Part shown: positions 38,425 through 47,857 of the stretch, piece by piece
Numbering within the stretch: the first letter of the stretch is position 1
Layout of the letters: every line of letters starts with the position of its first letter
Translations under genes and position numbers: made by a program
NCBI GenBank assembly: GCA_947488845.1
Contig: CANLBM010000005.1
Span: 124,001 to 188,000, forward strand
From: an uncultured Sphingomonadaceae bacterium
Lineage (GTDB): Bacteria > Pseudomonadota > Alphaproteobacteria > Sphingomonadales > Sphingomonadaceae
Direction of reading: 5' to 3'
DNA: 64,000 nucleotides
Notes under the pieces: model-generated
The model's database searches: none
What the model saw: only the letters and a program-made list of their open reading frames with translations
Told to the model about the DNA's origin: nothing

Positions 38425-40242
38425 ATGGCCCTTCGCAATATCGCAATCATTGCGCACGTTGATCACGGCAAAACAACCCTGGTTGACCAGCTTTTCCGCC
38501 AATCCGGCACTTTCCGCGACAATGAACGTGTCGAGGAACGGGCGATGGATTCGAACGATCTTGAAAAAGAACGCGGCATTACGATTCTCGCAAAATGCAC
38601 CAGTGTCGAATGGAAAGGCACACGGATCAATATTGTCGATACCCCGGGCCATGCCGACTTTGGTGGCGAAGTGGAACGCATCCTGTCGATGGTCGACGGC
38701 GTGATCCTTCTGGTCGACAGTGCCGAAGGCGCGATGCCACAAACAAAATTCGTGACCGGCAAGGCATTGGCCCTTGGGTTGAAGCCGATTGTCGTCGTCA
38801 ACAAGATTGACCGTCCCGACGGACGCGCGGAAGAAGTCCTCGACGAAGTGTTCGACCTCTTCGTCAACCTCGACGCCAATGACGAGCAGCTCGATTTCCC
38901 GTCGCTCTTCGCCAGCGGTCGCAACGGCTATGCCGGTGAAACCCCGGACGTACGCGATGGCGACCTTTCGGCACTTTTCGACAAGATTATCGAACATGTG
39001 CCGGAACCTGATGTCGATCCGGATGCCGAATTCAAGTTTCTTGTCACCTTGCTCGACCGCGACAATTTCGTTGGCCGCATTTTAACCGGCAAGGTCGAAA
39101 GCGGAAGAATCGACATCAACATGCCGATCCACGCAATCGATATGGATGGCAAGGTGGTTGAAGCCGGTCGCGCGACAAAGATCATGGCCTTTAACGGTCT
39201 CGAGCGTGTTCCCGTAGAAAGCGCCAAGGCGGGCGACATTATCTCTCTTGCCGGCCTTACAAAAGCGACTGTTTCAAACACGATTTGCGATATATCAGTC
39301 ACCGAACCGATCGCAGCCCAACCGATCGATCCACCAACGCTGTCGATGCGTTTTGCGGTAAACGACAGTCCCGTCGCTGGTCGCGAAGGCGACAAGGTCA
39401 CCAGCCGGGTGATCCGCGAACGCCTGTTCCGCGAAGCCGAATCCAATGTTGCGATCAAGGTAACCGAGAGCGACGACAAGGACAGCTTTGACGTCGCAGG
39501 TCGTGGCGAATTGCAATTGGGCGTTCTCATCGAGACGATGCGCCGCGAAGGCTTTGAACTTGGCATTTCGCGTCCCCGCGTTCTCTATCGCGAAGAAGGC
39601 GGCAAACGCGAGGAACCCTATGAAACCGTGGTTATCGACGTTGACGAGGAATATTCCAGCACGGTCGTTTCCAAGATGCAGCGCCGCAAAGCGGAACTGA
39701 CCGAACAGCGCCCCTCCGGCGCCGGCAAGACCCGCCTCACCTTCTCCGCACCGTCACGCGGACTGATCGGTTATCACGGCGAGTTTCTTTCCGACACGCG
39801 CGGCACCGGCCTGATGAACCGTCTGTTCGAAAAATATGGCGAATATAAAGGCGTTATCGAAGGGCGCCCGGTTGGCGTTCTGGTTTCAAACGGCACCGGC
39901 AACACCGCTGCTTATGCTTTGAACATGCTCGAAGAACGCGGCGTATTGTTCATTGGCGCTCAAACGCCGGTTTACGAAGGCATGATCATCGGTGAAAATG
40001 CCAAGCCCGGCGATCTCGACGTCAATCCGATGAAATCAAAGGCACTGACCAACTTCCGCGTTTCCGGCAAGGAAGACGCCATTCGTCTGACCACACCGAA
40101 GGTGATGACGCTGGAACAGGCAATCGCCTATATCGACAATGACGAGCTGGTCGAGGTTACGCCAAAGAACATCCGTCTGCGCAAGCGCTATCTCGATCCG
40201 AACGATCGCAAGAAAGCGTCCCGCCAGGCAGCGGCGGCTTAA
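38425..40242 (+). CDS. typA: translational GTPase TypA/BipA
   Basis: A 605-residue ribosome-binding GTPase. G1 [10 protein letters not shown]3 [10 protein letters not shown] and G4 NKIDRPDGR are present; the C-terminal domain contains [11 protein letters not shown] and [15 protein letters not shown]. BipA/TypA helps 50S assembly and growth under stress and cold. The reading frame is open to 38278, but the conserved start [18 protein letters not shown] is at 38425; the ribosome-binding site is weak. A strong terminator follows at 40256-40288. Confidence 0.97.
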   Translation: MALRNIAIIAHVDHGKTTLVDQLFRQSGTFRDNERVEERAMDSNDLEKERGITILAKCTSVEWKGTRINIVDTPGHADFGGEVERILSMVDGVILLVDSAEGAMPQTKFVTGKALALGLKPIVVVNKIDRPDGRAEEVLDEVFDLFVNLDANDEQLDFPSLFASGRNGYAGETPDVRDGDLSALFDKIIEHVPEPDVDPDAEFKFLVTLLDRDNFVGRILTGKVESGRIDINMPIHAIDMDGKVVEAGRATKIMAFNGLERVPVESAKAGDIISLAGLTKATVSNTICDISVTEPIAAQPIDPPTLSMRFAVNDSPVAGREGDKVTSRVIRERLFREAESNVAIKVTESDDKDSFDVAGRGELQLGVLIETMRREGFELGISRPRVLYREEGGKREEPYETVVIDVDEEYSSTVVSKMQRRKAELTEQRPSGAGKTRLTFSAPSRGLIGYHGEFLSDTRGTGLMNRLFEKYGEYKGVIEGRPVGVLVSNGTGNTAAYALNMLEERGVLFIGAQTPVYEGMIIGENAKPGDLDVNPMKSKALTNFRVSGKEDAIRLTTPKVMTLEQAIAYIDNDELVEVTPKNIRLRKRYLDPNDRKKASRQAAAA

Positions 40243-40255
40243 AACAGCAGCAGTT

Positions 40256-40288
40256 AAAAAAAGGCGGCCGATGAGGCCGCCTTTTTCT
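40256..40288. terminator. bidirectional terminator between typA and the OMP gene
   Basis: A run of A7, GGCGGCC (40263-40269), a 5-nt loop, GGCCGCC (40275-40281) and T5: a perfect 7-bp GC stem with T-tracts on both strands, between convergent genes. Confidence 0.88.
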
Positions 40289-40307
40289 TGTCCTGTTACG
40301 ATTGCGA

Positions 40308-41144
40308 TCAGAAGCGAAGTGCCGCTGTCAGCCGGATGCTGTGCTGATCGAAATTCGGATCGCTTCGTTTCATATCGGTTCCGCCGGAGGCCAAAAGAAA
40401 CGGGTTTGTTGCGCCCGCAGTTCCCGGCCCGACATTCACTACATAGTCGTCGTCAGTATATTGGGTGTACAGATATTCGAGACCCATGGTGATGTTGTTG
40501 GTCACCTTGGCTTCCGCACCGCCCCCTGCAGTCCATCCGAAGCTTTCGGTTTTTCCGTTATCGGTAAAACTGTTGGCACCGTTGGTAGTGGTGAAACTAT
40601 TGTCGATTTTGGCATAGGAGACACCGCCGGTTGCGTAAAAGAGCACGCCACCTGGAGTGTAACCGATCCGACCACGAGCGCCGAGTGCATAGTCAAGCTG
40701 GCGTGTGAACGTATATGAGGCAGGCGTGGTACTGAACGCGGTCACGCTATCTGTGGACTCACTACGGCCGGCATCGACCAGAAAACCGACGACGAAATTG
40801 CCATATTGCTTGTCCGCTCCGGCACGGATGTAATAATCCATATCATCCTTGTCATTCCGGCAGCCCGCAGTTGGCGCATTGCCGTTCGCAGCCCCGTTGC
40901 AGAAGCCCGGCGAGAATGCATCGGCACCGGATACGGTGCGGACAACATTATCAAAGCTGCCATCGCGGTCGGTATCAAATGTGACGCCTTCATCCCTGTC
41001 ATTGGATTGCGCACCCAATCCGAACGAACCGCCGACATAGAAGCCGTCGAATTCCTTGTTATCAATTTCCTGAGCTTGCGCAGGAACAGCAATCATCGCT
41101 GTCAGCACTGTGGCCACGCTAAGTGCGCGTTTGGTGGGGGACAT
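40308..41144 (-). CDS. outer-membrane beta-barrel protein, porin family
   Basis: A 278-residue protein. The signal peptide ends near AVPAQAQ. FDGFYVGGSFGLGAQS is the typical N-terminal strand of OMP_b-brl proteins, and GLEYLYTQYTDDD and the final ...LTAALRF (C-terminal Phe) complete an 8-strand barrel. A cysteine pair (FCNGAANGNAPTAGC) in an outer loop could form a disulfide. Function unknown, likely structural or adhesive. It is transcribed away from the DUF805 gene. Confidence 0.88.
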   Translation of the reverse strand: MSPTKRALSVATVLTAMIAVPAQAQEIDNKEFDGFYVGGSFGLGAQSNDRDEGVTFDTDRDGSFDNVVRTVSGADAFSPGFCNGAANGNAPTAGCRNDKDDMDYYIRAGADKQYGNFVVGFLVDAGRSESTDSVTAFSTTPASYTFTRQLDYALGARGRIGYTPGGVLFYATGGVSYAKIDNSFTTTNGANSFTDNGKTESFGWTAGGGAEAKVTNNITMGLEYLYTQYTDDDYVVNVGPGTAGATNPFLLASGGTDMKRSDPNFDQHSIRLTAALRF

Positions 41145-41410
41145 AATATACTCCTCTTTTTACTCTAACAATTAAGAGACCCATCAAGCGCGTGGCAGCG
41201 CGTTTGGTTCCATCGCGAAAAGGAATATGCGGCCGTGTGATATTAAAGACACGGGAGCCGGATTTGCGGCACTCGAATGCCGGATTTTCAACGATATAGA
41301 TGCCCTCCTCGTCCAAACGGTTGCATCAACTTTCTATCTCTTCGGACGCGACTTGATAATGTGGCTCATTCCCGTAAGCTCGGACCTGTTGCGGCCTTGG
41401 AGTAAAAGAC

Positions 41411-41875
41411 ATGGAATGGATGCTTTTGCCGCTGAAACGCTATGCGGATTTCTCCGGACGCTCACGGAGAAAGGAATATTGGATGTTCTTTCTGTTCCAA
41501 TTTCTCGTGAATATCGCTTTTTTCGGTCTGATGGTCATGGTTGCGATGATCGGACCTGACGAAATAGTTTCCGCCGGTGACACAATTCCGAAGATAGATG
41601 GAACAGACTATCTGATTCCGCTTCTTGTCATATTGGCATTGTGGGGCTTGTTCTGGCTCGGCATGCTGATCCCCAACGCGGCCGTCATAGTCAGGCGCTT
41701 TCACGACCAGAATATTTCCGGCATCGTGGCAATATTGTTATATGTCGGAACTCTGATATTCACCCTGCCCGGCATCGTGATTTTGATCTTCATGTGTATC
41801 GATGGCAAAAAGGGTGACAATCAATATGGCAAAGATCCCAAAATGGCGGAAAATGTCGGTGACGTGTTTCGCTAG
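41411..41875 (+). CDS. DUF805 family inner-membrane protein
   Basis: A 154-residue protein. YADFSGRSRRKEYWMFFLFQ is the hallmark N-terminal motif of DUF805, followed by three more transmembrane segments and the loop IVRRFHDQNISG, then CIDGKKGDNQYGKDPK at the end. The family (E. coli YhaH/YhaI) has no known function. GGAG precedes the ATG. Confidence 0.93.
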   Translation: MEWMLLPLKRYADFSGRSRRKEYWMFFLFQFLVNIAFFGLMVMVAMIGPDEIVSAGDTIPKIDGTDYLIPLLVILALWGLFWLGMLIPNAAVIVRRFHDQNISGIVAILLYVGTLIFTLPGIVILIFMCIDGKKGDNQYGKDPKMAENVGDVFR

Positions 41876-41969
41876 CCGGTCTCGTACCGCCGCTCCCCTG
41901 ACAACATCTGTTTGATTTTTGCGATGATTATGGCAAAGCGCCCCCAACATCAGAAAACGAGTATCGATC

Positions 41970-42287
41970 ATGACCGAAGACAAACAATCCGAACCCGCCA
42001 ACAGCGCCGCATCCGGCAAAGACGTTCCGCCGGACCATCTGGCCATCAACCCGCGCAGCCCGCATTATGGCGGCGAGTTGCTTTCCCGCGGCATCGGGAT
42101 CAATTTTCGCGGTGATCGCAAGCATAATATCGAAGAATATAGCGTTTCCGAGGGCTGGGTTAAGGTCCAGGCCGGCAAGACCATGGATCGCAAGGGCAAT
42201 CCCCTGCTGATCAAGCTCAACGGCGAGGTTGAAGCCTGGTTCGAAGACCTTGGTGACGATGCACCGAAGTTGAGCAAAAGCGCTTAA
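41970..42287 (+). CDS. DUF3297 family protein
   Basis: A 105-residue soluble protein. DHLAINPRSPHYGGELLSRG, IGINFRGDRKHNIEEYSVSE and GWVKVQAGKTMDRKGNPLL match DUF3297, a small proteobacterial family of unknown function that often serves as a single-copy marker in sphingomonads. The first 20 residues are variable and disordered. It is 16 bp upstream of the membrane protein gene at 42304 and probably cotranscribed. Confidence 0.9.
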   Translation: MTEDKQSEPANSAASGKDVPPDHLAINPRSPHYGGELLSRGIGINFRGDRKHNIEEYSVSEGWVKVQAGKTMDRKGNPLLIKLNGEVEAWFEDLGDDAPKLSKSA

Positions 42288-42303
42288 ACAGCAGGAATAG
42301 CCC

Positions 42304-42696
42304 ATGACACCGAAGCGCATACAGTTTTTCATTGCGCTGGTGTTCTTCCTGCTTGGCGGGTGGGCGACATTCTTCCCACAACATGTAATTGATACGGTGT
42401 TCCTCGCGGAATATCGCGATGGTGGGCGCCTGCTCCCCTTCTCAATCGCCTGTTTCGGCGCGCAGGCTTTGTTATCAGGACTGTTCGCGGCCTTCTCGCG
42501 CTTCTCTTCGCTGACCTTTCTGGTCTACGGAATCTCCCTGCTGCCGTTTTTCGCCTTCAATTATTATTTCACCTTCCACGATCCGGTATTCACCAGCGTT
42601 GGCCTACTCGACGCAGTGGGCAATATTATCATGCTGGCATTATGTTATGTCGGCTGGAAGAAATCCAAAGCGATAGAACAGGGAGTCTTCTCATGA
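42304..42696 (+). CDS. hypothetical membrane protein (four helices)
   Basis: A 130-residue protein with about four transmembrane segments: FIALVFFLLGGWATFF, CFGAQALLSGLFAAF, FLVYGISLLPFFAFNYYF, and AVGNIIMLALCYVGW. No family recognised with confidence. AGGA lies before the ATG. The stop overlaps the next start (ATGA) at 42693, so it is coupled to the SDR gene. Confidence 0.75.
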   Translation: MTPKRIQFFIALVFFLLGGWATFFPQHVIDTVFLAEYRDGGRLLPFSIACFGAQALLSGLFAAFSRFSSLTFLVYGISLLPFFAFNYYFTFHDPVFTSVGLLDAVGNIIMLALCYVGWKKSKAIEQGVFS

Positions 42697-43517
42697 CATT
42701 TGCCGATAAAACCGTCTGGATCACCGGGGCATCATCCGGAATTGGCGAAGCACTTGCAAAGGCCTTTGCCGAAGCGGGCGCCCACATAATCCTTTCCGGA
42801 CGCCGGACCGATGCGCTGGAGCAGGTGGCTGCTGATATCGCGACCGACACGCTGATCCTCCCATTTGAAACAACCGATTACGCCGCTCTGCCCGCAAAGG
42901 TCGAGGAAGCGCGCAACTGGAAAGGCAAGGTCGACATTCTCGTCAACAATGCCGGGATCAGCCAGCGCAGTCTGGCGCTCGACACCCATCCCGAGGTCCA
43001 CAGCAAGATCATCAACGTTGACCTGCTGGCACCCATCTGGCTGACCCAGCTGCTGCTGCCGCACATGATCGCGGCGGGCGGCGGTCATATTGTCGGGATC
43101 AGCTCTGTAGCCGGGCGTGTCGGCGTGCCCCTGCGCACCGCCTATTGCGCCGCCAAGCACGGACTGATCGGCTATATGGACGCCTTGCGCGCCGAAATCG
43201 AAAAACTGCATAACATCCATGTTACAAACATCCTGCCGGGTTCGATCCGCACCAATGTCTCGCGCAATGCGCTGACCAGGGAAGGCGAACGCCGCGGCAA
43301 GTCCGATGCCGCTATCGACAATGGTATGGAACCGGACGAATGCGCGCGGCAGATTCTGGAGGCTGTTGCGAATAATGTTCCAGAGCTTCTCGTCGCCGAA
43401 GGAATGGAACAACAAATCGCGCTGTTGCGTCAGAGTGATCCCGAACAGGTTTTTGCGATGGCCGCCGCGATGGGCGCGCAGATCGCCGAGAAATATGAAG
43501 CGGGAGATGACGACTGA
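42693..43517 (+). CDS. short-chain dehydrogenase/reductase (DHRS7-like)
   Basis: A 274-residue SDR. TGASSGIGEALAKAFAEAG is the cofactor loop, NNAGISQRS the structural Asn site, ISSVAGRVG carries the catalytic Ser, and TAYCAAKHGL the Tyr-x3-Lys. The frame is open from 42642, but the ATG at 42693 with GGGAG upstream is the natural start and overlaps the preceding stop. It shares one base with the next start (TGATG). The substrate is unknown; neighbours suggest acyl-CoA or steroid-like chemistry. Confidence 0.92.
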   Translation: MTFADKTVWITGASSGIGEALAKAFAEAGAHIILSGRRTDALEQVAADIATDTLILPFETTDYAALPAKVEEARNWKGKVDILVNNAGISQRSLALDTHPEVHSKIINVDLLAPIWLTQLLLPHMIAAGGGHIVGISSVAGRVGVPLRTAYCAAKHGLIGYMDALRAEIEKLHNIHVTNILPGSIRTNVSRNALTREGERRGKSDAAIDNGMEPDECARQILEAVANNVPELLVAEGMEQQIALLRQSDPEQVFAMAAAMGAQIAEKYEAGDDD

Positions 43518-44293
43518 TGGCCCTTGTATTGCTGGACAAAACCGATGGTGTCGCCACCATCACGCTTAATCGGCCGGAAGCCATGAACGCGCTGTCCACG
43601 GCGTTGCGAGCGGAATTCTGTAGCGCCTGTCAGGAAGTTCAAGACGATAAAACGATCCATGCGCTGATCGTCACCGGTGCCGGAGAACGTGCATTTACCG
43701 CTGGTCTTGATCTCAAGGAGCTGGGGGAATCCGGCCTAGGCCCGGCCAATGACCGGGATGCCGGCACCAACCCAATCTTCGCCTTGAGCGAAATGCCGAT
43801 ACCGGTGATTGGTGTCATCAATGGCGTCGCCATAACCGGTGGTTTTGAACTGGCATTGGCTTGCGACATCCGGATCGCGTCTACCAACGCACGCTTCGCC
43901 GACACCCACGCGCGGGTCGGGATAACCCCTGGCTGGGGATTGTCGCAAAAACTCTCCCGCTTCATTGGCCTGTCCCGCGCTTGCGAACTCAGTTTCACCG
44001 GCCAGTTTCTGGATGCCCGGACCGCTTGTGACTGGGGCCTCGTCAATCATGTCTATGAACCCGGCGAGCTTATGCCGGCAGCTTTGGCACTGGCGCGCGA
44101 TATGACGACCATTGATCGCGACTTTCTTAAAGTTTACAAAGATCTGATCATGACCGGCTTTGACCGCAACCTTAGGGACGGCATGGCCTATGAGCACGAG
44201 ATATCGGTGCCCTATAATGCCGGGGTCTCGATGGACGAGGTCGAGAACCGACGGCTCGCCATCATCGAACGTGGCCGCAAGTTGAAAGGATAG
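43517..44293 (+). CDS. enoyl-CoA hydratase family protein (EchA-like)
   Basis: A 258-residue crotonase-fold protein. LITLNRPEAMNALST-type start (ATITLNRPEAMNALS), AFTAGLDLKELGE and ITGGFELALACDIRIAS (oxyanion-hole glycines) are clear. At the position of the first catalytic Glu of classical hydratase (FGQPE) the sequence is FADTHARVGITPGWG, so that Glu is His here; the second Glu may be kept in ACELSFTG. The DTHARVG pattern is also known from mycobacterial EchA-type proteins. Hydratase activity is therefore not certain; an isomerase, hydrolase or other crotonase reaction is possible. Translation is coupled to the SDR gene. Confidence 0.9.
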   Translation: MALVLLDKTDGVATITLNRPEAMNALSTALRAEFCSACQEVQDDKTIHALIVTGAGERAFTAGLDLKELGESGLGPANDRDAGTNPIFALSEMPIPVIGVINGVAITGGFELALACDIRIASTNARFADTHARVGITPGWGLSQKLSRFIGLSRACELSFTGQFLDARTACDWGLVNHVYEPGELMPAALALARDMTTIDRDFLKVYKDLIMTGFDRNLRDGMAYEHEISVPYNAGVSMDEVENRRLAIIERGRKLKG

Positions 44294-44294
44294 A

Positions 44295-44696
44295 ATGAAA
44301 CTCAACGCACTCAATCATGTGAATATCATCACCGACGATCTGGAAGGGGCCGTGCGCTTCTTTGTCGAGTTGTTCGATCTCGATGTGCGAGACGGCCCTG
44401 AACCACTGCCACCCGAACATGTCCAGTGGCTTTATGACGATAGTGGTCGCGCGATTTTTCACATAAATTCCAAAGAGATGCGGCAGGCGTATCGCCGTGA
44501 AACAGTGACCGGGCCGACGACCGGCGCGATCCATCATGTGGCACTGGATTGCAGCGACCATCAGGCGTTCAGCGCTCGGCTCGAGGACCACGGGATCGAC
44601 TATCGGCTCAACGACATCCCGTCCATCCACCTGAAACAGCTGTTTTTCACCGAACCCAATGGCGTCCTTCTCGAGCTAAACTTTCGCGGCGAGTAG
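44295..44696 (+). CDS. VOC family metalloenzyme
   Basis: A 133-residue vicinal-oxygen-chelate protein. LNHVNIITDDLEGAVRFFVE gives the first metal-ligand His, GAIHHVALDCSDHQAF the second, and VLLELNFRGE the terminal Glu; two beta-alpha-beta-beta-beta units fit. The family includes glyoxalases, dioxygenases and epimerases; the reaction is not readable. It begins one base after the enoyl-CoA hydratase stop with AAGGA overlapping that stop, so the four genes 42304-44696 form one translational unit. The 3' end overlaps the hydrolase gene on the other strand by 21 bp. Confidence 0.9.
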   Translation: MKLNALNHVNIITDDLEGAVRFFVELFDLDVRDGPEPLPPEHVQWLYDDSGRAIFHINSKEMRQAYRRETVTGPTTGAIHHVALDCSDHQAFSARLEDHGIDYRLNDIPSIHLKQLFFTEPNGVLLELNFRGE

Positions 44697-45581
44697 GAAT
44701 TCGACAATCTCGCCCAGAGCCGTTTTCGCCTCCGGAATAGGCAGCAACATCCAGACATGCTGCATGCGATCATAGATTTTCAGTTCAATCTGCGTGCCAC
44801 TTTCATCAGCTTTTCGTTTCAGACGCAGGGAGTCCGCCAGCAACATTTCATCGCTTCCGGCAAACACCAGCATCGGTGGCATTCGGTCAACCGACTCGAA
44901 CAACGGACTAGCGGGAAACATCGCGGGATCCTCGCCCTCGCGCATCCACCAGCTGCCGAGGCGACGGATACCATCGATCGAAATCAGCACGTCGGTCTTT
45001 TCCAGTTCTTCCTGAGTCGGGTCAGCAGCGGTTTGATCCAAATAGGGGCTGAGCAGCACCAGTTTGCCGGGCAAAGACTTGTTTGCATTGCGCAGCATCT
45101 GTGACAGGCCGAGCGCAAAGCCGCCGCCGGCACTGTCCCCCATCACCACGATATTCTCTGCGCCGTATCGGGAAACAGCCTGTGCAAATGCCTCCATTAC
45201 CATGGCATAGCTTCTATCCCACTTGTTCTCCGGCGATAGCGGGTAGATCGGGACCGTGACGCTTGCTCCGGTTTTGCGGATCAGTTTTTTGATGAAATGC
45301 CAGTGAAGCGAAACGATATTGAACGCATAGCCGCCGCCATGCAGGTAGAATATATGCAGCGAACTGCCGTTCTTCTGCGGGCAAAGATGATATAGTGGTT
45401 GCCCATGAATTTCGGATCGCTCTATATTGCAGTGGTTGCGCAACCAGCGAACGGGCAATGTTGGCCCGCGTGCATGGTCTCTCGCAACATATTTCTCCGC
45501 GTTGCCCGGTGTCAGGAGATAGTTTTTCAACCCCGAAATGCGGATTATGAAAAACAGCAAGCGCGCCCGTAAACTGATCAT
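44676..45581 (-). CDS. alpha/beta hydrolase, hormone-sensitive lipase family
   Basis: A 301-residue esterase. YLHGGGYAFN is the oxyanion-hole HGGG motif, GDSAGGG carries the nucleophilic Ser, GSDEML the acidic residue and DRMQHVW the catalytic His. The first 20 residues include a hydrophobic stretch (LLFFIIRISG) that may tether it. Such carboxylesterases act on short-chain esters. The lipoprotein gene lies 30 bp upstream on the same strand. Confidence 0.9.
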   Translation of the reverse strand: MISLRARLLFFIIRISGLKNYLLTPGNAEKYVARDHARGPTLPVRWLRNHCNIERSEIHGQPLYHLCPQKNGSSLHIFYLHGGGYAFNIVSLHWHFIKKLIRKTGASVTVPIYPLSPENKWDRSYAMVMEAFAQAVSRYGAENIVVMGDSAGGGFALGLSQMLRNANKSLPGKLVLLSPYLDQTAADPTQEELEKTDVLISIDGIRRLGSWWMREGEDPAMFPASPLFESVDRMPPMLVFAGSDEMLLADSLRLKRKADESGTQIELKIYDRMQHVWMLLPIPEAKTALGEIVEFLLAAKV

Positions 45582-45611
45582 ATTGTCCCCCGAAATTGCG
45601 GCCTCAAATGG

Positions 45612-46175
45612 TCAGCGAAAAAAGCAATTGGTACCCGAATAGAGACTCTCGACAGTCGCATTCTTGCTTTCATCCGAGAGAAAGCCTGCGATAAATCCGT
45701 TTTCCCCGGAACCGGAAAAAAACTCGATACCGAGCGTACTGTCGGTTTGCATCTCTATCGGAAGAGCGGCTTCAAGATCGGAGCGGGTCGATCCGACGGT
45801 AATATCTTGGGCCGTGCGTGCCAATTTGCCGTCACCATCAAAGAACCAGCCAACCAGCTGACCTTCCTGAAAATTGAGTGTCAATCCAGTCGCTGAAGAG
45901 GAGACAATATCCATCGGCCCAGCGCCGCATTCCTCATTGCTGCTCTGGCTAACCGGACCGAAACGTTCCAGCATAGCGATCACTTCGGCCTTTTCAGTGC
46001 CGTAAGGAAAGTCCAAGCCATCGCCCTGAGCGATCCCTTCCGCCTGAAGAATGACCGGTAATAGCCGCGAACGAGCTTCGGCTTCATTCCGATCCCCTTG
46101 CCCTCCGGAATCAACACAACCGACGAGCACCATAAAGGTTATAACCGCCGCGGCGGCTTTCTGTCTCACCCTCAT
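45612..46175 (-). CDS. lipoprotein of unknown function
   Basis: A 187-residue protein. The signal ends VLVGCVDSG (lipobox). The mature part has FPYGTEKAEVIAMLERFG and a repeat-like second unit DITVGSTRSDLEAALPIEM, a pattern of exported domains that resemble SmpA/OmlA or PepSY-like folds but which I cannot name. The start overlaps the GFA gene stop by 4 bp (ATGA), so the two are coupled. Confidence 0.7.
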   Translation of the reverse strand: MRVRQKAAAAVITFMVLVGCVDSGGQGDRNEAEARSRLLPVILQAEGIAQGDGLDFPYGTEKAEVIAMLERFGPVSQSSNEECGAGPMDIVSSSATGLTLNFQEGQLVGWFFDGDGKLARTAQDITVGSTRSDLEAALPIEMQTDSTLGIEFFSGSGENGFIAGFLSDESKNATVESLYSGTNCFFR

Positions 46176-46576
46176 CCGGGGTTTCCTTCCATCTGCGGCA
46201 CGTTCGGATTAATCTCGACCCATGGTTGTTTGCTGCCCGTCCAGAAATGGATTTGCGGATGCAGCACGCTTGTATCATCCAGCGTTCCCGCTTTGATGTA
46301 AGTCATGCCAGGCTGGGTCGGAAGCGAAGTCTTCACCGGCGAACCGCAGGTGCCGCAGAAATGGCGATGGACGACATTGCCGCTCTCGGCATGGTCGTCA
46401 TAAGTAGTGAGGTCGCCGATGATCTCGATCTGGTCATCTGCCACCGCAAAAAGTACGGAATAGGAACTACCGGCCTGCCGCTGGCAGTTTTTGCAATGAC
46501 AGACTCCGCACATCTGAAGGTCTCCCTCGATCGAGTAGCGTACTCCGCCGCAAAGGCACTGGCCTGTCATTGTCAT
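46172..46576 (-). CDS. GFA family protein (CENP-V/glutathione-dependent formaldehyde-activating fold)
   Basis: A 134-residue zinc protein. CLCGGVRY, CHCKNCQRQAG and CGTCGSPVKT are the paired Cys ligands of the GFA/Mss4-like fold. Members bind glutathione conjugates in the founding case, but most function unknown. ATG at 46576 has GGGAG upstream. It lies 16 bp after the KAS III gene and is coupled to the lipoprotein downstream. Confidence 0.93.
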   Translation of the reverse strand: MTMTGQCLCGGVRYSIEGDLQMCGVCHCKNCQRQAGSSYSVLFAVADDQIEIIGDLTTYDDHAESGNVVHRHFCGTCGSPVKTSLPTQPGMTYIKAGTLDDTSVLHPQIHFWTGSKQPWVEINPNVPQMEGNPG

Positions 46577-46591
46577 GTTAAATCTCCCTGA

Positions 46592-47725
46592 TCACGCAAC
46601 CTTGCGCACAAAAACCGTTCCCGCTGAATAGCCTGCGCCGAACGAACAGATCAAGCCGATGTCGCCGTCAGCAAGATCTTCACTATATTTGTGAAAAGCG
46701 ATGATCGATCCGGCCGAGGATGTATTCGCATATGTATCGAGGACCGTCGGACTTTCGTCATTGCTGGCCTCATGACCGAGTACCCGCTGGGCGATCAGCC
46801 GGTTCATACCGGCATTGGCCTGATGCAGCCACAGACGGCGCAGCACGCCTGTTTCGATACCGAGCCGCTCGGTCTGCTCGTTGATCATGCTGGCGACCAT
46901 CGGCACCACTTCCTTGAAAACCTTTCGCCCTTCCTGGACGAACAGCTTGTCCTTGTCGTCGCGACTTTCCGGATTGGTGCGATTGAGGAAACCGAAATTG
47001 TTGCGAATATTGTTGGAAAACTGGGTTTTGAGTTTTGTGCCGACTATTTCCCAATGCTGCGCCGGTGCAATATCTTTGGACTCGATGAGGATTGCAGTAG
47101 CAACATCGCCAAAGATGAAATGACTGTCCCGATCTCGCCAGTTGAGATGGCCTGAACAGATTTCCGGATTGATCACCAGCACCGATTTTGCGCTTCCAGA
47201 ACGGATATAATCTGCCGCCGTCTGAATACCGAAGGTCGCGGAGGAACAAGCAACATTCATATCGAAGCCAAAGCCATCCTCCATTCCCAGTGCGGCCTGT
47301 ATTTCCACAGCGATTGCAGGATAGGCTCGCTGCATGTTCGAGCAGGCACAAAGTACCGCATCGACATCTTCCGGCTTGCGTCCTGCCCGTTCCAGCGCCT
47401 GAAGTGCGGCTTTCACACCAATTTCGGCAAGAACCGAAATCTCCTCATTGGGTCGTTCCGGAAAGCGGGGGCACATCACCTCCGGATCAAGAATAGGCTC
47501 CTTGGACAGCACGAAGCGCGACTTGATGCCCGATGCCTTCTCGATAAACTCTACCGAACTGTGCGGCAATTCTTCCATTTCGCCCGCGGCGATCGCTTCT
47601 GCATTTTCACTATTGGTCATATCGACATAAGCGTTGAAGCTGGCGACCAGTTCCTCATTGCTGATACTATCTGTCGGCGTGAAAAGGCCGGTGGCGGAGA
47701 TAACGGGCATATTGCTGTCGGTCAT
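46592..47725 (-). CDS. 3-oxoacyl-ACP synthase III family protein
   Basis: A 377-residue KAS III-fold enzyme. [17 protein letters not shown] holds the nucleophilic Cys, [14 protein letters not shown] the catalytic His, and ANTSSAGSI the Asn. It is longer than the housekeeping FabH (about 320) and resembles the second KAS III of Pseudomonas (PA3286 type) that condenses medium-chain acyl-CoA with malonyl-ACP. The role may be a shunt between beta-oxidation and fatty-acid synthesis. It heads a run with the GFA and lipoprotein genes and is divergent from ung. Confidence 0.9.
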   Translation of the reverse strand: MTDSNMPVISATGLFTPTDSISNEELVASFNAYVDMTNSENAEAIAAGEMEELPHSSVEFIEKASGIKSRFVLSKEPILDPEVMCPRFPERPNEEISVLAEIGVKAALQALERAGRKPEDVDAVLCACSNMQRAYPAIAVEIQAALGMEDGFGFDMNVACSSATFGIQTAADYIRSGSAKSVLVINPEICSGHLNWRDRDSHFIFGDVATAILIESKDIAPAQHWEIVGTKLKTQFSNNIRNNFGFLNRTNPESRDDKDKLFVQEGRKVFKEVVPMVASMINEQTERLGIETGVLRRLWLHQANAGMNRLIAQRVLGHEASNDESPTVLDTYANTSSAGSIIAFHKYSEDLADGDIGLICSFGAGYSAGTVFVRKVA

Positions 47726-47857
47726 GGGAAGATGTTTTTCCTTCTGCGTTCGCGCTTTCTAATGGCGCTTCGACGCGATGGTAATCTCCCCAGGCGAAAC
47801 TGGCAAGCGAGGTTGATCCGGCTTTGCCTATCCACAAGGGATTGCTATCAACAGCAT

